Below are positions 7,129 through 15,334 of a stretch of DNA of 28,404 nucleotides, in pieces. A program made the translations under genes and the position numbers. Location: positions 1 to 28,404 of the forward strand of contig JBJECY010000118.1 of the NCBI GenBank assembly GCA_051871515.1. Direction: 5' to 3'. Origin of the DNA: SFTJ01 sp051871515 (GTDB lineage: Bacteria; Bacteroidota; Bacteroidia; Bacteroidales; Muribaculaceae). Numbering within the stretch: position 1 is the first letter of the stretch; the number at the start of each line of letters is the position of its first letter. The notes beneath the pieces are model-generated. The model made no database searches. It had not been told where the DNA came from and saw only the letters and a list, made by a program, of their open reading frames with translations.

Positions 7129-10100
7129 ATGCTTAACAAGATAATAAGATTTTCGCTAAGGAACAGGATGCTGGTGCTTCTTGTCACCGCATTTCTGCTT
7201 GTTGGCGGTGTGTATATCACAGCCAACACTGATATCGATGTGTTCCCCGACTTGAATGCTCCCACGGTGACCGTAATGACCGAGGCTCCGGGTTATGCAC
7301 CTGAGGAGGTTGAGCGTACTGTCACATTCCCTATTGAAACTGCGCTCAACGGTGCTACCGACGTGCGCCGCGTGCGTTCAACGTCAACTCCGGGATTCTC
7401 GGTTGTTTGGGTGGAGTTTGATTGGGGCACCGACATTTATCGAGCCCGCCAAATTGTGTCGGAGAAAATCTCAACCATTGGGTCGCAGTTGCCCGACGAC
7501 GTTAATTCGCCGGTGTTGGGCCCTCAATCGTCAATTCTTGGCGAGATGATGATAATTGGTCTCACTGCCGACAACACTTCACTGCTTGACCTGCGCACCA
7601 TTGCCGACCGCAACATCAGCCCGCGCCTGTTGGCGCTTGGTGGCGTGTCGCAAGTGTCGGTGATTGGCGGCGATGTTAAGGAATACCAGATACTGCTCAA
7701 TTCTGAGAAAATGCGTTATTTCAACGTATCGTTGCAGCAGGTGCTTGAAGCTACTGAGGGCGTCAACAGCAATGCCGGCGGTGGCATCTTATATGAGTAT
7801 GGCAATGAATACACCATCAAAGGCAACATCAATACTCAGAATCTCGACGAGATTGCCTCGTCGGTGGTGAAGAGCGATGCCAGCGGTGTGGTTTTGATTA
7901 GCGACGTGGCTGAGGTGAAGGTGGGCGCAAAAACACCCAAGCTTGGCGTTGGCTCAGAAAAAGGCAAAGCAGCGGTGCTGCTCACCGTTACCAAGCAACC
8001 CTCAACCGACACCAATGAGCTTACCAACAAGATTGTGGAGTGCCTTAATGATGTGAAAACCACGTTGCCTGCCGATGTGAACATCTCAACCGACACGTTC
8101 CGCCAAAGCAACTTCATCAATAGCTCAATTGACAACATCAAAAACTCGCTTATTGAGGGCGCTTTGTTTGTTGTTGTTGTGTTGTTCTTATTCTTGATGA
8201 ACACTCGCACAACAGTGATTTCGGTGATAGCATTGCCGCTGTCGGTGCTGGTGGCAATAATCATTTTGCATTATATGGGTTCAACCATCAACACCATGAC
8301 TTTGGGTGGCTTGGCTATTGCCATTGGCTCGCTTGTTGACGATGCCATTGTTGATGTGGAGAATGTGTATAAACGCTTGCGTGCCAACAGCCAGTTGCCC
8401 GAAGGCGAACGCCGTAGGGTGATTGATGTGGTGTTTGACGCATCTACCGAGGTGCGTATGCCCATTTTCAATTCCACGCTCATCATCATTGCCAGTTTCT
8501 TGCCATTGTTCTTCTTGTCAGGAATGGAGGGGCGTATGCTCATTCCTCTTGGCGTAGCATTTATTGTTGCGCTCATTGCATCAACGTTGGTGGCACTCAC
8601 CGTCACTCCGGTGCTTTGCAGCTATATGCTTGGCAAGGACAATGGCGGCAAAGCCAACCGCGAGGCTTTGACCACCAGAAAGCTCAAAAGCTTATATAGC
8701 AAAGGTTTGACTTGGGCATTTGCCCGCAAGAAAGTGGTGCTTGGCGGCACTGCGGCATTGTTCTTGGTGGCTTTCGGGCTGTTTTTTACGCTCGGGCGCA
8801 GCTTCTTGCCATCGTTCAACGAAGGCTCGTTTACCATCAATGTGAGCACGTTGCCCGGCGTATCGCTTGAAGAATCAGACAAGATTGGCCGCGAAGCCGA
8901 GCGATTGCTCCTTGAAGTCCCCGAGGTGAAAACCACAGCCCGCAAAACCGGCCGTGCCGAGTTGGCTGAGCACTCGTTTGGCGCCAACGTATCGGAGATT
9001 GAAGTGCCTTATGAGCTAAATGGGCGTTCAAAGAGTGAGTTGGCTAAGGAAATCAGAGAGAAACTGTCAACATTGCCCGGAACCAATATTGAGATGGGGC
9101 AGCCCATTTCACACCGCATTGATGCTATGTTGTCGGGGTCGAAGGCACAGATTGCCATAAAGGTGTTTGGTGACGACCTTTCTGCGCTCTACAAAGTGGG
9201 GCAGGATGTTAAGCAGGTGATTTCAGGCGTTGATGGCATTGTTGATGCCAATGTTGAGCAGCAGGTTGACCGTCCGCAGCTGCGCATCACACCTCGCCGT
9301 GCCATCATGGCAAAATATGGGGTCACCATTGCCCAGTTTAAAGATGTAATCAACACTGCATTGCAGGGTAATGTGGTATCGCAAGTATATAGCGAGGGCT
9401 TGCCTTATGACCTCACGGTGCGCTTCAGCGACTCGGAACGCAACAGTATTGAGGCATTGCGTAACATCACCATCGACACTAATGCGGGCAAGGTGCCGCT
9501 TTCAGAGGTGGCTGACATAAAATCGACCGACGGCCCTAATGGCATAAGCCGCGAAAACGTGAGCCGCCGCATTTTGATTTCGGCTAATGTTGATGGCCGG
9601 GATTTGCGCGGAGCGGTTGAAGATATAAAAGAACGCATCAACCAGAACGTGAAATTGCCTGAGAACTATTATATAGTGTATGGAGGCCAGTTTGAGAGCG
9701 AGGCAAAAGCGTCAAAGACACTTGCCATTGCATCGGTGGTGTCGTTGCTGTTGGTGTTTATGTTGCTCTATCATGAGTTTCACAACACCACACAGTCACT
9801 CATCATATTGCTCAATTTGCCATTGGCAATGATTGGCGGTGTTCTTGTGCTTGTGTTCACAGCCGGAGAACTCAACATCCCTGCCATCATTGGATTCATA
9901 TCGTTGTTGGGCATATCAACGCGCAACGGTATGTTGCTGATTTCGCGTTACAACCATTTGCAAAGTGAGGGTGTGGAATTGATGCCTCGCATTGTGGCAG
10001 GTTCAATTGACCGTTTGTCGCCAATCATCATGACGGCACTCACTTCGGCATTGGCGCTTATTCCTCTTGCCGTGAAGGCCTCGCAGCCGGGCAACGAGAT

Positions 10101-10224
10101 TCAAAGCCCAATGGCAATTGTGATTTTGGGCGGGTTGTTCTCAGCCACTTTGCTCAACGTCTTTGTTGTGCCCATAATCTATTACATCACGCATAAAAAT
10201 AAAAATGAGGAGGTGAACCAATGA
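7129..10224 (+). CDS. CzcA/CusA-family heavy-metal RND efflux permease
   Basis: At 1031 residues this is a full-length HME-RND proton-driven pump of the inner membrane. It has the N-terminal first TM helix, the periplasmic start TDIDVFPDLNAPTV, the family block PGYAPEEVERTVTFPIETAL, and two sets of TM helices around large periplasmic loops. The TM4 region reads AIGSLVDDAIVDVEN, with D404, D405, D409 and E411. CzcA-type pumps usually show DFG...DGAVVMVEN and CusA-type AIGAMVDAAIVMIEN, so this motif fits neither neatly. It sits between the adaptor (35 bp gap) and the outer-membrane gene (4-bp ATGA overlap), which gives a complete tripartite pump. The family is certain, the metal is not. Confidence 0.95.
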   Translation: MLNKIIRFSLRNRMLVLLVTAFLLVGGVYITANTDIDVFPDLNAPTVTVMTEAPGYAPEEVERTVTFPIETALNGATDVRRVRSTSTPGFSVVWVEFDWGTDIYRARQIVSEKISTIGSQLPDDVNSPVLGPQSSILGEMMIIGLTADNTSLLDLRTIADRNISPRLLALGGVSQVSVIGGDVKEYQILLNSEKMRYFNVSLQQVLEATEGVNSNAGGGILYEYGNEYTIKGNINTQNLDEIASSVVKSDASGVVLISDVAEVKVGAKTPKLGVGSEKGKAAVLLTVTKQPSTDTNELTNKIVECLNDVKTTLPADVNISTDTFRQSNFINSSIDNIKNSLIEGALFVVVVLFLFLMNTRTTVISVIALPLSVLVAIIILHYMGSTINTMTLGGLAIAIGSLVDDAIVDVENVYKRLRANSQLPEGERRRVIDVVFDASTEVRMPIFNSTLIIIASFLPLFFLSGMEGRMLIPLGVAFIVALIASTLVALTVTPVLCSYMLGKDNGGKANREALTTRKLKSLYSKGLTWAFARKKVVLGGTAALFLVAFGLFFTLGRSFLPSFNEGSFTINVSTLPGVSLEESDKIGREAERLLLEVPEVKTTARKTGRAELAEHSFGANVSEIEVPYELNGRSKSELAKEIREKLSTLPGTNIEMGQPISHRIDAMLSGSKAQIAIKVFGDDLSALYKVGQDVKQVISGVDGIVDANVEQQVDRPQLRITPRRAIMAKYGVTIAQFKDVINTALQGNVVSQVYSEGLPYDLTVRFSDSERNSIEALRNITIDTNAGKVPLSEVADIKSTDGPNGISRENVSRRILISANVDGRDLRGAVEDIKERINQNVKLPENYYIVYGGQFESEAKASKTLAIASVVSLLLVFMLLYHEFHNTTQSLIILLNLPLAMIGGVLVLVFTAGELNIPAIIGFISLLGISTRNGMLLISRYNHLQSEGVELMPRIVAGSIDRLSPIIMTALTSALALIPLAVKASQPGNEIQSPMAIVILGGLFSATLLNVFVVPIIYYITHKNKNEEVNQ
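10208..10216 (+). promoter_or_regulatory. Strong Shine-Dalgarno site before the outer-membrane gene
   Basis: AGGAGGTGA is a near-complete anti-16S match, unusual in Bacteroidetes. It is 4 nt from the ATG at 10221 and 7 nt from the ATG at 10224, so the second or third ATG may be the true start. Confidence 0.55.
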
Positions 10225-11414
10225 TGATGAAGAAAACCATGTTAACCGTGGTGGCAGTGTTGCTGATGGGCAGCTGTGCCACGGCAGCCAACATACAAGA
10301 TGTGCTCACTCAGGTGAAGCAAAACAACAAGCAGCTAAAGGCACTTGTGGCGCAGATTGGCGCCGACTCGCTTGATTTGCGTTCAAGCAACAATCTTAGC
10401 AATCCTGAGGTTGAGGGTGCCTATCTGTTTGGCAAAGGTCCGCTGGGCGATAAATGGGAAGTGGGTGTGTCGCAGGGCTTTGATTGGCCGGGTGTGTATT
10501 CGGCTCGCGGCAAGGCCAATAATCACCGCCTTGAAGCCCTTAGCTGGTCATATCGCTCGGCGCAGCTTACGGTGCTCAGCGAGGCTTATGATATTTGCCT
10601 TGAAATAATTGCCTGCAATCGCAGCATCGCTTTTGAAAAGCGTGTGCTCAGCAATCTCACTGAGATGTATGAGAAAAGCTCAAAGGGCTTGGAACAAGGC
10701 GAGGTGAGTATTCTTGACACCAATAAGCTCAGGATTGAGTGCTTGGCTGCCCGTCAGCGCATTGATGAGAGCGAGGTGCTGCGCGATGCCGCCATCAAGC
10801 GACTTGAAGGGTGCAACGGCAATGTGCCAATTGGCGGCATTGAGAGCTTATGTGAATATCCGCAACAGCAATTGAAGGAGTTGAGCTATTACCTTAATCA
10901 GGTGCGTGGCGTTGACCCTCAGCTGCAAGAGCTCTCCGCCAGTATGATGGCTGATAAAGGCGATGTTGATGTTGCCAAGATGCAAGGCTTGCCCAAGTTT
11001 AAGTTGGGATATAAATATGCCAACGAGCTTGGCGACAAATTTAATGGCGTGACAATGGGCGTGTCGTTGCCGGTTTTTGAGAATCGGGGCAAGAAAAACG
11101 CAGCCAAGGCGCGTCAGATTGCCACCGAGCTGCAATATGACAACGTGGCTGCTGCTGCCGAGTCGTTGGTTAGCGAGAACTATGGCAAGGCAAGCCGGCT
11201 CAGGTCGCAAATCAGCGAATATAGCAAGGCGCTTGGCGACGGCAACAACCTGGTGGTGCTGCAAAAGGCTCTGCAAGGTGGGCAAATCACGTTGCTCAAC
11301 TATTTGCAGGAGGTGCGCTATTTCACCGAGGCGCAGGCTGTGCTTCTTGATATGGAAAAAGAGCTTAATGCCACCATGTTGGTGCTCAATCGCTACCAAT
11401 TGTTGCAGTATTGA
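10221..11414 (+). CDS. TolC-family outer-membrane efflux protein
   Basis: This 397-residue protein completes the pump. It has a signal peptide (MLTVVAVLLMGSCATA), then the OMF pattern of two similar halves: long amphipathic helices (NIQDVLTQVKQNNKQLKALV; a second set after about residue 230) and beta-strand blocks such as NPEVEGAYLFG and FNGVTMGVSLPVFENRGKKNAAKA. It is somewhat shorter than typical TolC proteins of 420-480 residues. The first ATG overlaps the permease stop as ATGA, implying translational coupling. Two further in-frame ATGs follow at once and fit the Shine-Dalgarno spacing better. The Cys in GSCATA could instead mark a lipobox, but a signal peptidase I site after ATA is equally plausible. 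Confidence 0.9.
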   Translation: MMMKKTMLTVVAVLLMGSCATAANIQDVLTQVKQNNKQLKALVAQIGADSLDLRSSNNLSNPEVEGAYLFGKGPLGDKWEVGVSQGFDWPGVYSARGKANNHRLEALSWSYRSAQLTVLSEAYDICLEIIACNRSIAFEKRVLSNLTEMYEKSSKGLEQGEVSILDTNKLRIECLAARQRIDESEVLRDAAIKRLEGCNGNVPIGGIESLCEYPQQQLKELSYYLNQVRGVDPQLQELSASMMADKGDVDVAKMQGLPKFKLGYKYANELGDKFNGVTMGVSLPVFENRGKKNAAKARQIATELQYDNVAAAAESLVSENYGKASRLRSQISEYSKALGDGNNLVVLQKALQGGQITLLNYLQEVRYFTEAQAVLLDMEKELNATMLVLNRYQLLQY

Positions 11415-11417
11415 GAG

Positions 11418-11462
11418 TGATTGCCGCGGTAGTTGGCTGTAAGCTTTTGACCGCGGCAATCA
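11418..11462. terminator. GC-rich hairpin after the efflux operon
   Basis: Arms TGATTGCCGCGGT (11418-11430) and ACCGCGGCAATCA (11450-11462) pair over 13 bp with a 19-nt loop, starting 3 nt after the stop codon. The following DNA is A-rich, so it may be stronger as an mRNA 3'-end stabiliser than as a plus-strand terminator. Confidence 0.65.
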
Positions 11463-11471
11463 TAAATAAAA

Positions 11472-11541
11472 AATCGATGGTTTTGTGTGTGCCTGCTTCA
11501 ATGAGCATAGTTACGGCACTATTTGCACAAAGCCATCGATT
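11472..11541 (+). terminator. Second hairpin with T-tract downstream of the efflux operon
   Basis: Arms AATCGATGGTTTTGTG (11472-11487) and CACAAAGCCATCGATT (11526-11541) pair over 16 positions with one G-U, around a 38-nt loop, followed by CTGTTTTTA. It fits an intrinsic terminator for the rightward operon. Its long loop also leaves room for a small processed RNA. Confidence 0.65.
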
Positions 11542-11599
11542 CTGTTTTTATGCAGCTGCCACACATGTTGAGGTGGCAAGCACACATAATGTGGTGAGT

Positions 11600-12688
11600 T
11601 TATTTAAGTAGCGACTCAATGTATTGCTTCATTTCGCCAAGGTGTTGCTCGGCACTGGTGAGCAGCTTGAACTGCGCCTTTGAACGCACCAGATTGTGCT
11701 CGGGATACTTGATGCGATAGTAGGTGTCGCCATTAATATAGTCGGCAAGGAATCTCACTGTTTGCATGTAAGGGAACAGGCAAGCGGCATAAGGCAGATT
11801 CTCAATTTCCACCGGAGTGAGGAAAGTGCGTGCACTCTCAACGTATCCTTTGGCGAAAGCCTTGAAGATTTCCATGTTAAATTCAATCTTGTCGGTGTCA
11901 GGCTCATCCTCAGCGCTGGTGTTGGCAGCTGAGCGCAAGAAATCGCCAAAGTCTGAGAATACAAAGTTTGGCATAACGGTGTCAAGGTCAATCACGCAGA
12001 GCACGTTGCCGTCTTTGTCGAAGAGGATATTATCGACCTTGGTGTCGCAGTGGCAAATGCGCTTTGGCAACTTGCCCTCACGGTAAAGGCGTTCGCCTTT
12101 GCACATCTCATCGGCGCGTTTCTCGAGTTCGTCAACAAGCCATTGCACTTCGTCTAAACGAGATGCTGCATTCTGGCTTACAGCCTCACGCAATTGTTGC
12201 AGACGAAATTCCATGTTGTGGAAATCTTTGATGGTTTCGCCCAGTTGCGAAGGTATGTCGGCAAGCATGGCTTGAAATTCGCCAAATGTTTTTCCCACAA
12301 TGTATGCGCTCTCACTCGATACACCGCTGCGCGAGGTGGTATCGGGGATAAACTCCATGATGCGCCAGCAGTTGCCGTCGCGCATGGTGTAATACTTGCC
12401 GTCGCGAGCAGGAATAAATTTAAGGCAACGGCGGTCAACGTCGCTCACACCGGCTTGTTGCAGCTTGGTGCGCAAGTGGTTGGTGACTGCCACAATGTTG
12501 TCCATGAGCATATCAGGGTCAGTGAAGATGCTGGTGTTTACCAACTGCATCACATAGTTAGGACTGTCGGCTTGGGTGGTTACAAGATAGGTTGTGTTGA
12601 TGAGTCCGTTGCCAAGTGGTTTCACCTCTACCGGGGTGCCTTCAATGCAGAACTCATTGGCAATTTCAATTAATTCGGGTTTAGTCAT
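11600..12688 (-). CDS. APH-fold phosphotransferase, N-acetylhexosamine kinase-like
   Basis: The ATG at 12688 gives 362 residues beginning MTKPELIEIANEF. The frame stays open further upstream, but that part runs across the likely promoter and lacks protein character. The nucleotide loop reads PLGNGLINTTYLV (about 25-37). The catalytic loop is CHCDTKVDNILFD (about residues 209-221) and the metal motif is VIDLDTVMP followed by DFGDFLRSAAN. This set matches the aminoglycoside-phosphotransferase fold, and in particular the N-acetylhexosamine 1-kinases (NahK) that phosphorylate GlcNAc/GalNAc at C1 with ATP. It is therefore probably a cytosolic sugar kinase for host-glycan amino sugars. The exact sugar is inferred. 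It lies 109 bp downstream of the HEPN/GDPD chimera and has its own promoter-like site. Confidence 0.85.
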   Translation of the reverse strand: MTKPELIEIANEFCIEGTPVEVKPLGNGLINTTYLVTTQADSPNYVMQLVNTSIFTDPDMLMDNIVAVTNHLRTKLQQAGVSDVDRRCLKFIPARDGKYYTMRDGNCWRIMEFIPDTTSRSGVSSESAYIVGKTFGEFQAMLADIPSQLGETIKDFHNMEFRLQQLREAVSQNAASRLDEVQWLVDELEKRADEMCKGERLYREGKLPKRICHCDTKVDNILFDKDGNVLCVIDLDTVMPNFVFSDFGDFLRSAANTSAEDEPDTDKIEFNMEIFKAFAKGYVESARTFLTPVEIENLPYAACLFPYMQTVRFLADYINGDTYYRIKYPEHNLVRSKAQFKLLTSAEQHLGEMKQYIESLLK

Positions 12689-12738
12689 AATGGCTTGTTT
12701 ATTTTTATTAGTATCGTTATTTTGTTTTTGATTATTGG

Positions 12739-12746
12739 CAAAGGTA
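12739..12746 (-). promoter_or_regulatory. -7 box for the sugar kinase gene
   Basis: On the minus strand this is TACCTTTG, a full match to TAnnTTTG, predicting a start near 12732 and a leader of about 44 nt before the ATG at 12688. No clear TTTG element is seen 20 bp upstream. Confidence 0.4.
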
Positions 12747-12797
12747 GCAATTATGCTTGATATTTTTTCATTGTGTGGCAATAAAAATGCAATAGTC

Positions 12798-13718
12798 TCA
12801 ATGTTGAGCATCTCTTTCTGCCTGAGCCTTTTTCCAAAGGTCGGGCCTGTCGGTGATAAAGGCATCAGCGGGCAGCACGGGTGCGTCAATGCCGTTGAGA
12901 GTCCATATCTTCACTTGTTTGCCATGCTTGTGGGCATCGTTGATAAATTGTTTTCCGGCTGTTTGCCACATGATGTTGTAAGATTTCACAAAATCATATT
13001 TCTTGTGAGAGAAACTGCACAGATATATGTAGCTTGCGCGTTCGTCTTTGAGCGTGTGAAAAACATATCGGAAGTCGCTTTGATTGGTGAACACAAAGGG
13101 GAACATGTCAATCACCGTGCCGTTGCCAAAGGTTAGTTCATATTTGCCTGGAATAATATTGTAGGTGCAGAGCGTGAGCGGTTGCAGCGCTTGTAGCATG
13201 CTTGTGGCTTTGGGAATGAGCAGCTGAGTGATTTGTGAATAGATTTGCTCAGAGAGGGTGGTGCTGTGTCCGCGGTACTCGTTGCGTATCTGCACAATGC
13301 TGGGCTCTGATTTGGAGCCAAGCAGCACATTGCGTTTGCGCTGTATGAGGTGAGAAACGGTGCTATGCGTGAGAGGCTCTTGCGGTGTGTGCTTTTGAGC
13401 ACATTGCAGCAGCGGATTAAACAGGTCGTTGACCCAATCGCCCAGCGAGAGCGGCCGTTTGGCATCAATGCGTGCAATAAACTGCTCAAGGGTGGGCATT
13501 ATGGCGGTGTTTTGTGCAGTGGCATGTTGCAGCAGCCTGAAAAACACAAATGAGCAATAGGGAATTGATATTTCAAAGAAGTCAAGCAGATGGTTCATTG
13601 CGCGCCCGTATTGCTCGCTGTACAATGCCGCTTGCGCTTGCTCAATGGGATGAGATAAGGTGAATGGCAAACCTTTGGCAAGTGTAGTGAATGGTTGTGG
13701 TGAAAGATTCATTGGCAA
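12798..13718 (-). CDS. HEPN-like protein fused to the C-terminal fragment of a GDPD
   Basis: The 306 residues appear to come from two sources. Residues about 1-235 are helical and contain IVQIRNEYRGHSTTLSEQ, with R145-N146 and H151 spaced as in the HEPN RNase motif (R-polar-x4-H). A region ending HTLKDERASYIYLC follows, as in a module often joined to HEPN-like domains in conflict proteins. Residues about 236-300 instead resemble the end of a glycerophosphodiester phosphodiesterase: AHKHGKQVKIWTLN and ADAFITDRPDLWKKA. The GDPD catalytic residues, which lie earlier in that TIM barrel, are absent. The frame crosses the join without a stop. It could be a deletion chimera or a domesticated fusion. 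An alternative ATG lies at 13712. The sugar kinase follows. Toxin or RNase activity is inferred from the motif only. Confidence 0.6.
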   Translation of the reverse strand: MPMNLSPQPFTTLAKGLPFTLSHPIEQAQAALYSEQYGRAMNHLLDFFEISIPYCSFVFFRLLQHATAQNTAIMPTLEQFIARIDAKRPLSLGDWVNDLFNPLLQCAQKHTPQEPLTHSTVSHLIQRKRNVLLGSKSEPSIVQIRNEYRGHSTTLSEQIYSQITQLLIPKATSMLQALQPLTLCTYNIIPGKYELTFGNGTVIDMFPFVFTNQSDFRYVFHTLKDERASYIYLCSFSHKKYDFVKSYNIMWQTAGKQFINDAHKHGKQVKIWTLNGIDAPVLPADAFITDRPDLWKKAQAERDAQH

Positions 13719-13760
13719 GGCGTTGAAAGATGAGGGTTTGATTAGCTTGCTTTCTCTTTA

Positions 13761-13768
13761 CAAATATA
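13761..13768 (-). promoter_or_regulatory. -7 box for the HEPN/GDPD chimera
   Basis: TATATTTG on the minus strand matches TAnnTTTG and predicts a leader of about 36 nt before the ATG at 13718. It faces away from the plus-strand promoter of the CorA-like gene, so the two genes share a 141-bp divergent control region. Confidence 0.45.
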
Positions 13769-13812
13769 TGGTTTTTTATTCTAAATAGTGTGATGATATG
13801 AACAATTATTTT

Positions 13813-13820
13813 TATTTTTG
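13813..13820 (+). promoter_or_regulatory. -7 box for the CorA-like gene
   Basis: TATTTTTG matches TAnnTTTG and predicts a start near 13827, about 33 nt before the ATG at 13860. No convincing TTTG is seen at the -33 position. Confidence 0.4.
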
Positions 13821-13859
13821 CTGTTGTATTAATTGTTCCTTAAAAACCTAAACTTTATT

Positions 13860-15245
13860 ATGCATATACTTACAGCATATTTGTGCGGATATTTTTCGCA
13901 CGAAAAAGCCCCCGATTTTAAAGCTTTAGAAACAGCAGGATGGCACAAAGAACTTCTTAGGTGTGCCAATGAAGATGGTGTTAATGATGGAATAAGCCTT
14001 GAAGATTTACACAAAAAGCGCAAGGAGGAATTAAGTTGTATTTATTACCCTCAATTCACCGATTTCTGCTTCGGGGAGTTTTCAGGCTACTGCCAAGATG
14101 AGGCGGCTTGCTGTTTGGCTATGGAAAAGGTTATTAACAAGGAGATTGAATGTAACGAAGAATGTAATACTGATGGCGGCGTGCAAAGAGAAACAAAACA
14201 ATTAAAATTCACTCTTTGCTCGTTGCATCTTTATTTTATGCCTAATAAGATAATGTTGTTTGCAATCAAGGTTAAAATGCAGAATACGAGCCTTGATACG
14301 TTCACATGTACATTAGCTCAATTGAGATATATGAGGAACTTCATGCTGCCGTATTTTGCCAACTTTGTTGCTGAAGCTATCAATCCCATTCTTGATGTAT
14401 TTAATTATTTGGGAGGCAAGAGCGATAACGATACTGACAAATATAGTTGCTTTGTTGAGAACGGTAATAAGTTGCGTATCTTTCAGATTGTGAATAGCAT
14501 TGAAAATGATATGCCCGATGACGATTTGCAGATTATGCATCTTTATCAGCTTGGTACGCTCTCAAAAATTGATGATGGAGAAAATGTTGGCAGATTGTAT
14601 TATGAGAGAACCGTCAGAAAAAAACGGGTGTGCGTGTTTCGCAACTGGCAGGCTTTGGCGTTGACCGACACGTTCACCATACATGCTTACGATGTGAAAG
14701 ACTCACTTCTGAGTAATTGGGAGCAATGCTATTATCGTATGATTTACGTTCATTCATTGTTTATTAAGTGCTATTTGTTTAACCTGAACAATCGTTTTCG
14801 TGAAGTTTTAAAGAGTAGGCGAGAACATCGCAAACCATTCAGTTTTGGCAACGAAAAAGCTATGAGCTTTGATGACTTGGTTGATGAGTTTAACCGCTTT
14901 GAGAGTGATTGCTGTTTCCACAAGGTGTCCTACAACTTCTTGCCGCTTGAGATTGACGATGTGATTGACAAGGGCTTGAAGATAAATGAGGAGAAAGAAC
15001 AACTCTATATTTTGCTTGCCAAAGAAAAGGCTCGCTCTGACGAGGAAAACGACCGCAGACTGAATGTGCTGCTTACGTTCTTGTCAATCATCACTTTGTC
15101 GTCAACTATATGGGATTTGACGAGCTTGATAAATGAGACCGGCTCTATCAGCAATCGCGCTGTCAGCAATCTGACGGTATCGGCACTTGTGCTTGTGGCG
15201 GTGATGTTTGTGTATATGTTTGTTTATAGGAAAAGAAAGAAGTGA
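13860..15245 (+). CDS. CorA-like two-TM membrane protein, no GMN motif
   Basis: The ATG at 13860 gives 461 residues; a TTG at 13833 is less likely. The large N-terminal part (about 1-310) is soluble, Cys-rich and unrecognised. Next comes a long helical stretch (about 310-400, including EEKEQLYILLAKEKARSDEENDRR) and two membrane helices near the C-terminus (about 402-424 and 434-456), ending in RKRKK. A long helix leading into two C-terminal TM helices is the CorA architecture. The GMN selectivity motif expected at the end of the first helix is absent (TIWDLTSLI), so Mg2+ transport is doubtful. CorA-like proteins also serve as effectors in some prokaryotic immune systems, which makes its divergent placement beside a HEPN-like gene notable. 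No CRISPR components are present. Confidence 0.65.
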   Translation: MHILTAYLCGYFSHEKAPDFKALETAGWHKELLRCANEDGVNDGISLEDLHKKRKEELSCIYYPQFTDFCFGEFSGYCQDEAACCLAMEKVINKEIECNEECNTDGGVQRETKQLKFTLCSLHLYFMPNKIMLFAIKVKMQNTSLDTFTCTLAQLRYMRNFMLPYFANFVAEAINPILDVFNYLGGKSDNDTDKYSCFVENGNKLRIFQIVNSIENDMPDDDLQIMHLYQLGTLSKIDDGENVGRLYYERTVRKKRVCVFRNWQALALTDTFTIHAYDVKDSLLSNWEQCYYRMIYVHSLFIKCYLFNLNNRFREVLKSRREHRKPFSFGNEKAMSFDDLVDEFNRFESDCCFHKVSYNFLPLEIDDVIDKGLKINEEKEQLYILLAKEKARSDEENDRRLNVLLTFLSIITLSSTIWDLTSLINETGSISNRAVSNLTVSALVLVAVMFVYMFVYRKRKK

Positions 15246-15266
15246 CATTATTTTTAATGTAGAAAA

Positions 15267-15309
15267 CAGCCTCTCCTCTTAGTTTAAAACAAGCCAAGAG
15301 AAGAGGCTG
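15267..15309. terminator. Bidirectional terminator between the CorA-like gene and mutS2
   Basis: Arms CAGCCTCTCCTCTT (15267-15280) and AAGAGAAGAGGCTG (15296-15309) pair over 14 positions with one mismatch. T-rich DNA follows on both strands (ATGTTTTG rightward, GTTTTCTACATTAAAAA leftward), which fits two convergent genes. Confidence 0.8.
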
Positions 15310-15334
15310 AAATGTTTTGCTGCGGTGGTGAAAA

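Noticed and set aside
11411..11611. 66-codon plus-strand frame after the outer-membrane gene
   Set aside because: It runs through both terminator hairpins and overlaps the end of the efflux gene; its composition is not protein-like.
12689..12889. 67-codon N-terminal extension of the sugar kinase
   Set aside because: The added residues resemble no kinase and overlap the C-terminal coding region of the upstream gene. A promoter -7 box lies inside them, and the ATG at 12688 gives the normal family start.
13860..15245. CorA-like protein as part of a type III CRISPR locus
   Set aside because: No Cas genes, CRISPR repeats or phosphodiesterase partner are present in the window.
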